Source: JBICHM01 sp043101835
GTDB lineage: Bacteria > Planctomycetota > Phycisphaerae > Phycisphaerales > UBA1924
Assembly (NCBI GenBank): GCA_043101835.1
Contig: JBICHM010000239.1
Coordinates: 1 to 12,226, forward strand
Direction: 5' to 3'
Length of the DNA stretch: 12,226 bases
Shown in pieces: positions 6,454 to 12,226 of the stretch. The stretch's first letter is position 1. Each line of letters begins with the position of its first letter. The notes under the pieces are model-generated. The model was not told the origin of the DNA. It saw only the letters and a list, made by a program, of their open reading frames with translations, and did not search any database. Made by a program: the position numbers and the translations under genes.

Positions 6454-8583
6454 ATGCTCGTCATCGATCGCGCCTTCGAACTCGTCAGCCCCTTCCAGCC
6501 CACCGGCGATCAGCCCGGCGCCATCGAAGCCCTTGTCGAACGACTGGGCGACGACCACGCCGACTGCGCCTGTCTCCTCGGCGCCACCGGCACCGGCAAG
6601 ACCTTCACGATGGCCAACACCATCGCCCGCCTCCAGAAGCCCACCCTCATCATCAGCCACAACAAGACGCTCGCCGCCCAGCTCTACGAGGAGATGAAGG
6701 AGCTCTTCCCCCACAACGCTGTCAGCTACTTCGTCTCCTACTACGACTACTACCAGCCCGAGGCGTACATCCCCCAGCGCGACATCTACATCGAGAAGGA
6801 CGCCTCGCGCAACGACGACCTCGACCGCCTGCGCCTCGCCGCCACCAGCAGCCTGCTCTCGCGCCGCGATGTCATCGTCGTCGCCAGCGTCTCCTGCATC
6901 TTCGGCCTCGGCTCGCCCGACGCCTACCAGCGCAAGGTCGTCAGCGTCACGAAGGGCCAGACCCTGAACCGGCGCCAGTTCCTGCTGGCGCTCAGCGACC
7001 TTCAGTACAAGCGCAACGACACCGAGTTCGCCCGCGGCATGTACCGCGTCCGGGGCGACACCATCGATATCCACCCCGCCTACGAGCAGCACGCCGTCCG
7101 CCTCGAGCTCTTCGGCGACGAGGTCGAGGGCATCTTCCTCATCGACCCCACCACCGGTGAAGCCCTCGCCGAGGACAAGCAGGTCTTCATCTTCCCCGCC
7201 GTCCACTATGTGATGGACGACCACACCCAGGAGCGGGCGCTCGAGACCATCAAAGAGGAACTCGACGCGCGCGTCCTCGAGCTCCGCTCCGAGGGCAAGC
7301 TCCTCGAAGCCCAGCGCCTCCTCGCGCGCACGAAGTACGACCTCGAGATGATCCAGGAGGTCGGCTACTGCGCCGGCATCGAGAACTACAGCCGCCACCT
7401 CGACGGGCGCGTCCCCGGCGCGCGACCCAACACGCTGCTCGACTACTTCTTCTACGGCCCCCACGGCGAAGAAGGCGAGCGCAACGAGGACTGGCTCTGC
7501 ATCATCGACGAGAGCCATGTCACCATCCCCCAGATCCACGCCATGCATCACGGCGACCGCCACCGCAAGGAGACGCTCGTCGCCCACGGTTTCCGCCTGC
7601 CCAGCGCCTTCGACAACCGGCCCCTCCGCTTCGAGGAGTTCGAGAAGGTCGTCCCGCAGACGCTCTTCGTGAGCGCGACGCCCGGCAGGTACGAACTCGA
7701 GCGCGCCGGCGGCGTCGTCGCCGAGCAGGTCATCCGCCCCACCGGCCTCGTCGATCCCGCCATCGAGGTCCGCCCCGCGAAGACGCAGGTGCCCGACCTC
7801 CTCGACCGCTGCCGCGAGACCGTGGAGCAAGGCCAGCGCGTGCTCGTCACCGCGCTGACCAAGCGCCTCTGCGAGCAGCTGACCAGCTACCTCGACGAGC
7901 AGGGCCTGCGCGTCCGCTACCTGCACAGCGAGATCGAAACCCTCGATCGCATCGAAATCCTCCGCGCCTTGCGCGCCGGTGAGTTCGATGTCCTCGTCGG
8001 CGTCAACCTGCTGCGCGAAGGCCTCGACCTCCCGGAGGTCTCCCTCGTCTGCATCCTCGACGCCGACAAGGAAGGCTTTCTCAGGAGCGCCACCAGCCTC
8101 ATCCAGCAGATGGGGCGCGCCGCGCGCAATGTCAACGCGCGCGTCATCATGTACGCCGACGCGATGACGCCTTCGATGAGCGAGGCCATCGGCGAGACCG
8201 AGCGCCGGCGCGAGAAGCAGCTCGCCTACAACGCCGAGCACGGCATCACGCCCACGCAGATCAAGAAGGCCATCCGTCAGGGCATCGAGCTCGAACTCAA
8301 GGCCCGGCGCACCGCGCGCGAGGCCGTGCACGCCACCGAGGAGGAGTTCGACATCGAGGAGGTCGTCCGCCAGCTCGAAGGCGAGATGTTCGAGGCCGCC
8401 GAGAACCTCGAGTTCGAGAAAGCCGCGGCCGTCCGCGACCGCATCGACCTGATCAAAAAGGGCAAGGTCGGTCGGGGCGGCAAACTGAAGAAGAGCGAGC
8501 TTGACACCGACGGCGCCCGGCCGCGCTCCGCGCCAGGCTCACCCGGCACGCGCGCCAAGCGGCCTCGGAAGAAGAAGCGGTAA
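6454..8583 (+). CDS. uvrB: UvrABC excinuclease subunit B
   Basis: UvrB (709 aa) receives damaged DNA from UvrA, opens it with its beta-hairpin and positions UvrC for the two incisions of nucleotide excision repair. Near-complete family motifs are present: GATGTGKT Walker A (43-50), SHNKTLAAQLYEE (68-80), the damage-probing hairpin SYYDYYQPEAYIPQRD (95-110), ASVSCIFGLGSP, the Walker B/helicase DESH (352-355), VSATPGRYEL (406-415), the helicase VI region QQMGRAAR (551-558), and a C-terminal UVR domain (about 632-668) that contacts UvrC. Usual length is about 660-680; the surplus is a 40-residue Lys/Arg-rich tail (670-709). The ATG at 6454 begins the family-typical LVSPFQPTGDQPGAIEAL region. The frame is open back to an ATG at 6214, but those 80 residues are Pro/Arg-rich, span the intergenic region and overlap the divergent fibro-slime start. 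uvrA follows after one small gene. Confidence 0.97.
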   Translation: MLVIDRAFELVSPFQPTGDQPGAIEALVERLGDDHADCACLLGATGTGKTFTMANTIARLQKPTLIISHNKTLAAQLYEEMKELFPHNAVSYFVSYYDYYQPEAYIPQRDIYIEKDASRNDDLDRLRLAATSSLLSRRDVIVVASVSCIFGLGSPDAYQRKVVSVTKGQTLNRRQFLLALSDLQYKRNDTEFARGMYRVRGDTIDIHPAYEQHAVRLELFGDEVEGIFLIDPTTGEALAEDKQVFIFPAVHYVMDDHTQERALETIKEELDARVLELRSEGKLLEAQRLLARTKYDLEMIQEVGYCAGIENYSRHLDGRVPGARPNTLLDYFFYGPHGEEGERNEDWLCIIDESHVTIPQIHAMHHGDRHRKETLVAHGFRLPSAFDNRPLRFEEFEKVVPQTLFVSATPGRYELERAGGVVAEQVIRPTGLVDPAIEVRPAKTQVPDLLDRCRETVEQGQRVLVTALTKRLCEQLTSYLDEQGLRVRYLHSEIETLDRIEILRALRAGEFDVLVGVNLLREGLDLPEVSLVCILDADKEGFLRSATSLIQQMGRAARNVNARVIMYADAMTPSMSEAIGETERRREKQLAYNAEHGITPTQIKKAIRQGIELELKARRTAREAVHATEEEFDIEEVVRQLEGEMFEAAENLEFEKAAAVRDRIDLIKKGKVGRGGKLKKSELDTDGARPRSAPGSPGTRAKRPRKKKR

Positions 8584-8586
8584 GAA

Positions 8587-8763
8587 TCACCGCGGAGGCG
8601 CGAAGGGTTGCCTTGGGTGCCATGGTACGGCCGCTTTGGAGCGTGCCATGCCGAACGGTGCTTCAACGCTTCTCGCGCGACCATCGTGGCACAGCCCGGA
8701 GCGGCTGCACCACGCCACCCCAACATGATGTCTTCCTCTGCGCCCTTCGCGCCTCCGCGGTGA
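8587..8763. repeat. 177-bp palindromic element with 21-bp terminal inverted repeats
   Basis: The ends 8587-8607 and 8743-8763 are exact reverse complements over 21 bp (they begin TCACCGCGGAGGCGCGAAGG). Inside are two smaller hairpins: CATGGTACG/CGTGCCATG (8621-8629 with 8642-8650, one G-T pair) and 8686-8713 (GTGG/CCAC outer and CAGCC/GGCTG inner pairs, loop CGGAGC). It begins 3 bp after the uvrB stop and ends 25 bp before the EamA start. There is no open frame of gene quality and no clear target duplication. It resembles the multi-copy CGCGGAGGCGC-type intergenic repeats of environmental bacteria or a MITE. It may also end or stabilise the uvrB mRNA. Confidence 0.75.
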
Positions 8764-8776
8764 ACTTCTCCGTCGG

Positions 8777-8782
8777 TAGACT
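8777..8782 (+). promoter_or_regulatory. Putative leaderless -10 box of the EamA gene
   Basis: TAGACT (TANNNT form) occupies -12 to -7 relative to the ATG at 8789, the same spacing as at uvrB. There is no Shine-Dalgarno site and no clear -35. Confidence 0.4.
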
Positions 8783-8788
8783 CAGCGA

Positions 8789-9262
8789 ATGCACGCCATC
8801 CTCTTCGCCGCCCTCGCCGGCCTGTGCTGGGGCGTGGGCGAGGTCTTCACGAAGTCCGTCCTCCACACGAAGCAGATCGGCCCCATCACAGCCATCGCAG
8901 TGCGCTCCACCGTCGCGCTGCCGGCGCTGTGGATCGCCTACTGGCTCGCCGTCCACCGGCTGAAGGCCGAACCCGCCGACTGGCTGAGCGCCGACCGCGC
9001 GACGCTGCTGAAACTCGTCCTCGGCAGCGGCCTCATCGCCGGCGCCGCGGCCATGCTCTGTTTCTATGTCGCCCTCCACCTCGGCGAGATCTCCCGCATC
9101 AAGCCCGTCGCCTTCGCGCTGGCCCCGGCGACCGCCGTCCTCATCGGCTGGCTCGTGCTGGGGGAGGCGATGACGGTCAAGAAAGCGGCCGGCGTCGCCC
9201 TCATCCTCGCCGGCGTGGTTCTCCTGACGGGAAACAGCCCCGCGACACCGCCCACGCCCTGA
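8789..9262 (+). CDS. Single-domain EamA/DMT-superfamily membrane protein
   Basis: A 157-residue integral membrane protein with one EamA domain. The N-terminus ILFAALAGLCWGVGEVFTKSVL is the typical first helix, with the W-G motif that precedes a Phe/Lys-rich turn. Hydrophobic segments lie at about 2-20, 30-53, 72-94, 98-117 and 123-146. The segment CFYVALHLGEISRIKPVAFALAPATAVLIGWLVLGEAM, about 89-126, is the conserved EamA core, ending with the family's LGE(x) sequence. Full-length DMT exporters carry two such domains in about 280-300 residues; half-size members exist and are thought to dimerise, like SMR proteins. The substrate is unknown. The gene sits between uvrB and uvrA on the same strand, 55 bp before uvrA, so co-transcription with uvrA is likely, but nothing ties its function to repair. 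No ribosome site precedes the ATG. Confidence 0.85.
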   Translation: MHAILFAALAGLCWGVGEVFTKSVLHTKQIGPITAIAVRSTVALPALWIAYWLAVHRLKAEPADWLSADRATLLKLVLGSGLIAGAAAMLCFYVALHLGEISRIKPVAFALAPATAVLIGWLVLGEAMTVKKAAGVALILAGVVLLTGNSPATPPTP

Positions 9263-9280
9263 CCTTGCGTCCCTACCATC

Positions 9281-9294
9281 CCCACTCGGGTGGG
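9281..9294 (+). other. Small hairpin before uvrA
   Basis: CCCAC (9281-9285) pairs with GTGGG (9290-9294) around a TCGG loop in the 55-bp gap between the EamA and uvrA genes. It lacks a T-run, and its role is unknown; a weak attenuator or a leader structure is possible. Confidence 0.35.
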
Positions 9295-9302
9295 AGACGG
9301 AA

Positions 9303-9306
9303 GGAG
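9303..9306 (+). promoter_or_regulatory. Shine-Dalgarno site of uvrA
   Basis: GGAG within GGAAGGAGA lies 11 nt before TTG 9318, slightly long but the only ribosome site near. It supports the TTG start; no in-frame ATG or GTG is available between the EamA stop and the conserved uvrA sequence. Confidence 0.5.
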
Positions 9307-9317
9307 ACGCCCCAGCC

Positions 9318-12226
9318 TTGGCACGCGCCGGTTCCTCGCAGCAAGTCGACCCCACGAAGTGCATCCGCGTCCGCGGCGCCAGGGAGCACAACCTCCGCAG
9401 CGTCGATGTGGACATCCCGCGCGACCGCCTCGTCGTCATCACCGGCCTCTCCGGCTCCGGCAAGTCGTCGCTCGCCTTCGACACCATCTTCGCCGAGGGC
9501 CAGCGCAAGTACATGGAGTCCCTCTCCGCGTACGCGCGACAGTTCCTCGATGTGCTCCGCAAGCCCGATGTCGAGGACATCGAGGGCCTGCCTCCCACCA
9601 TCGCCATCGAGCAGCGCTCCGGCGGGCACAACCCCCGCTCCACCGTCGCCACCAGCACCGAGATCTACGACTACCTCCGCCTCCTCTTCGCCCGCTGCGG
9701 ACGCCCCACCTGCTGGCATCCCGTCAAGACGAAGAAGGACGGAACCGTCGAGCAGCGCTGCGGCCGCCCCATCAGCGCCACCAGCGCCAGCCAGATCGTC
9801 GAATCGTTGATGAACCTCCCCGAGGGCACGCGCCTGATGGTGCTCGCCCCCGTCGTCAGCGGGAAGAAGGGACACCACAAGGAGGTCGGCGAGCAGATGC
9901 AGCGCGAGGGCTTCGCGCGCATCCGCGTCAACGGCGAAGTCCGCGACCTCCGCGACGCCCTCAAGGAAGGCGGCGACAACCCCCTGGGCCTCGCCCGCTA
10001 CGAGCGCCACACCATCGAGGCCGTCGTCGATCGCGTGGTCATCAGCGCCGACAGCCGCCAGCGCCTCGCCGAGAGCGTCGAGACCGCGCTCCGCCTCGCC
10101 GACGGCCTGATGGTCGCGAGCGTGCAGGCCGACAAGGAAGGGCCCTGGGAGGACCGCACCTACTCCGACCGCTTCGCGTGCGCCGAGCACACCGACGCCG
10201 CGATCGGCGAGCTGGAGCCCCGCCTCTTCTCCTTCAACAGCCCCTACGGCGCCTGCCCCGACTGCAACGGCCTCGGCGTGAAGCCGGAGTTCGACGAGGC
10301 CCTCGTCATTCCCGACGACACGCTCTCGATCGCCGACGGCGCGGTGCGCCCGTGGAAGCTCGCCGGCCCCGTCCGCTACATGTGGCGTCGCAAGCTCCGC
10401 GCCTTCTGCCGGCAGTACGGCGTCGAGACGCGCACGCCGCTCACGAAATACGACGCCAACCTGCGCAAGACCTTCGTCCACGGCGACCCCAAGGGTTCGT
10501 GGCCCGGCGTCATCCCCCTGCTGCACGAATGGTGGGGCCGCACCGAGAGCGACAAGGTGCGCGAGTGGCTCGGCCTCTTCCAGAACGACCACCCCTGCCC
10601 CACCTGCGCCGGCGACCGCCTCCGCATCGAGGCCCTCGCCGTCTACCTGCGCACCACCGAGCCGGTCCCCCCGACCGTCATCGAGGCGCGCAAGCGCCAC
10701 GCGCTCAATCCCGATGCGCACCTGCTCAACATCGCCGACTGCACGCGCCTGACCATCGAGCAGGCGGTGCGCCTCATCGAGTCGCTCGACCTCACGAAAG
10801 AGCAGGCGGCCATCGCCGAGCCGATCGTGCGCGAGGTGTCCAGCCGCCTCGGCTTCCTCGCCTCCGTCGGCCTCGAATACCTGTCGCTCGACCGGCGCAT
10901 GGGCACGCTCTCCGGCGGCGAGGCGCAGCGCATCCGCCTCGCGACGCAGGTCGGCTCCAAACTCGTCGGCTCCTGCTATGTGCTCGACGAGCCGACGATC
11001 GGCCTGCACCAGCGCGACAACGCCCGCCTCATCGGCACGCTCCGCCACCTCACCGACATCGGGAACACCGTCCTCGTCGTCGAGCACGATGAGGACATGA
11101 TCCGCGCCGCCGACCATGTTCTCGACATCGGCCCCGGCCCCGGCGTCCACGGCGGGCAGGTCGTCGCACAGGGCTCGGTGGACGACATCATCGCCAGCGA
11201 GGCCAGCCTCACCGGCGACTACCTCTCCGGGCGCAAATCGATCGCCGTGCCCGAGTCGCGCCGCGAACTCACGGAGAAGAAGGCCGTCACGATCAAGGGC
11301 GCGCGGGCCAACAACCTCAAGAGCATCGATGTGGCCTTCCCGCTCGGCGGGCTCATCTGCGTCACCGGCGTCTCCGGCTCCGGCAAGAGCACGCTCGTCA
11401 ACGACATCCTGCTGCAGGCGGCGCGCATCAAGCTCCACGGCTCGCGCACCGTCCCCGGCGCGCACACGCGCGTCAACGGCCTGCACCTCATCGACCGTGT
11501 CATCGAGGTCGACCAGTCCCCCATCGGGCGCACGCCACGCTCCAACCCTGCGACCTACACCAACGCTTTCGACGAGATCCGCAAGGTCTTCGTGCAGACG
11601 AAGGAGGCCCGCATCCGCGGCTACAAGCCCGGCCGCGTCTCCTTCAACGTCCAGGGCGGACGCTGCGAAGCCTGCCAGGGCCAGGGCGTCAAGAAGATCG
11701 AGATGCACTTCCTCCCCGACGTCTTCGTCGAGTGCGAGGTCTGCCGCGGCTCGCGCTACAACCGCGAGACCCTCGAGGTCGCCTTCCGCGGCAAGAACAT
11801 CGCCCAGGTCCTCGCCATGACCGTCGAGGAAGGCTGCGACTTCTTCGAGAGCCACCCGAAGATCAAGCGCGTGCTCGACTGCCTGCATGATGTCGGCCTC
11901 GACTATGTCACCCTCGGCCAGCCCTCGCCCACCCTCTCCGGCGGCGAGGCGCAGCGCGTCAAACTCGCCAGCGAACTCGCCAAGGGCGCCGGCGTCGAAG
12001 GCCCCCACGGCTCGACGCTCTACATCCTCGACGAGCCCACCACCGGCCTGCACTTCGAAGACATCCGAAAGCTCCTGCTCGTCCTCCAGCGCCTCGCCGA
12101 CGCAGGCAACACCCTCGTCGTCATCGAGCACAACCTCGATGTCATCAAGTGCGCCGACTGGATCGTCGACCTTGGCCCCGAGGGCGGCGACGGCGGCGGC
12201 ACGCTCGTCGCCAGCGGCACGCCCGA
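9318..12226 (+). CDS. uvrA: UvrABC excinuclease subunit A (3' partial)
   Basis: UvrA is the dimeric ATPase that finds DNA damage and loads UvrB. The window holds 969 codons; the reading stops at VASGTP, a point usually about 15-30 residues from the end. Domains seen: ATPase I Walker A GLSGSGKS (43-50) with FAEGQRKYMESLSAYARQF; the UvrB-binding and insertion region; the first zinc module at 288-316; signature LSGGEAQR (531-538) with LDEPTIGLH; ATPase II Walker A GVSGSGKS (684-691); zinc module CEAC/CEVC (783, 786, 806, 809); second LSGGEAQR (from 873) and LDEPTTGLH. The start is TTG 9318, giving MARAGSSQQVDPTKCIRVRGAREHNL. Oddities: the first zinc module reads C-A-E-H (288-291) rather than CxxC, and 127-148 holds extra Cys/His (C127, C132, H134, C148) around a short insertion. 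An antisense frame of 952 codons across the gene is a GC-bias artefact. Confidence 0.97.
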   Translation, partial: MARAGSSQQVDPTKCIRVRGAREHNLRSVDVDIPRDRLVVITGLSGSGKSSLAFDTIFAEGQRKYMESLSAYARQFLDVLRKPDVEDIEGLPPTIAIEQRSGGHNPRSTVATSTEIYDYLRLLFARCGRPTCWHPVKTKKDGTVEQRCGRPISATSASQIVESLMNLPEGTRLMVLAPVVSGKKGHHKEVGEQMQREGFARIRVNGEVRDLRDALKEGGDNPLGLARYERHTIEAVVDRVVISADSRQRLAESVETALRLADGLMVASVQADKEGPWEDRTYSDRFACAEHTDAAIGELEPRLFSFNSPYGACPDCNGLGVKPEFDEALVIPDDTLSIADGAVRPWKLAGPVRYMWRRKLRAFCRQYGVETRTPLTKYDANLRKTFVHGDPKGSWPGVIPLLHEWWGRTESDKVREWLGLFQNDHPCPTCAGDRLRIEALAVYLRTTEPVPPTVIEARKRHALNPDAHLLNIADCTRLTIEQAVRLIESLDLTKEQAAIAEPIVREVSSRLGFLASVGLEYLSLDRRMGTLSGGEAQRIRLATQVGSKLVGSCYVLDEPTIGLHQRDNARLIGTLRHLTDIGNTVLVVEHDEDMIRAADHVLDIGPGPGVHGGQVVAQGSVDDIIASEASLTGDYLSGRKSIAVPESRRELTEKKAVTIKGARANNLKSIDVAFPLGGLICVTGVSGSGKSTLVNDILLQAARIKLHGSRTVPGAHTRVNGLHLIDRVIEVDQSPIGRTPRSNPATYTNAFDEIRKVFVQTKEARIRGYKPGRVSFNVQGGRCEACQGQGVKKIEMHFLPDVFVECEVCRGSRYNRETLEVAFRGKNIAQVLAMTVEEGCDFFESHPKIKRVLDCLHDVGLDYVTLGQPSPTLSGGEAQRVKLASELAKGAGVEGPHGSTLYILDEPTTGLHFEDIRKLLLVLQRLADAGNTLVVIEHNLDVIKCADWIVDLGPEGGDGGGTLVASGTP

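Noticed and set aside
6313..8331. A 672-codon open frame antisense to uvrB
   Set aside because: Same cause: high GC at third positions removes stop codons on the opposite strand; the composition is Ala/Val/Glu/Asp repeats without any known motif.
9273..12131. A 952-codon open frame antisense to uvrA
   Set aside because: It lies exactly opposite a gene with complete UvrA motifs, is rich in Asp/Gly/Ala/Val as expected from the complement of GC-rich codons, and shows no domain of its own.

Overview
The window is about 12.2 kb of very GC-rich bacterial DNA with dense genes and strong G/C preference at third codon positions. The gene content fits an environmental member of the Planctomycetota, most likely Phycisphaerae: a secreted fibro-slime-domain protein, a DcsG-like ATP-grasp protein, uvrB and uvrA close together, and short GC-rich palindromes between genes. 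That placement is inference from style and content, as there is no rRNA or other phylogenetic marker gene.

Layout, left to right. (1) 1-3058, plus strand: the 3' part of a LolD/MacB/YbbA-type ABC ATPase, overlapping an 854-residue FtsX/MacB-type permease (YbbP-like size and topology). (2) 3060-3140: two identical 23-bp hairpin units in inverted orientation between the convergent permease and ATP-grasp genes; one unit lies inside the coding end of the ATP-grasp gene. (3) 3083-4006, minus strand: an ATP-grasp ligase of the family that includes DcsG. (4) 4093-4569, plus strand: a stand-alone MOSC-domain protein, divergent from the ATP-grasp gene. (5) 4571-6223, minus strand: an exported protein whose fibro-slime domain appears to be split by a DUF7305-like beta-rich region. 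(6) 6224-6453: a divergent control region with a C10 tract and inverted repeats. (7) 6454 to the end, plus strand: uvrB, a 177-bp palindromic element, a half-size EamA membrane protein, and uvrA starting at TTG and cut by the window edge shortly before its C-terminus.

UvrA and UvrB together recognise DNA damage for nucleotide excision repair. The ATPase and permease form one membrane complex. The other genes have no evident shared pathway. The most notable non-coding signals are the paired hairpins with GNRA loops at 3060-3140, the 177-bp element bounded by perfect 21-bp inverted repeats at 8587-8763, and a -10-like TANNNT box at exactly the same distance (-12 to -7) from the ATG of both uvrB and the EamA gene, which suggests leaderless transcripts. 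I found no CRISPR array, tRNA, rRNA, transposase or phage gene, and no convincing new multi-gene system.
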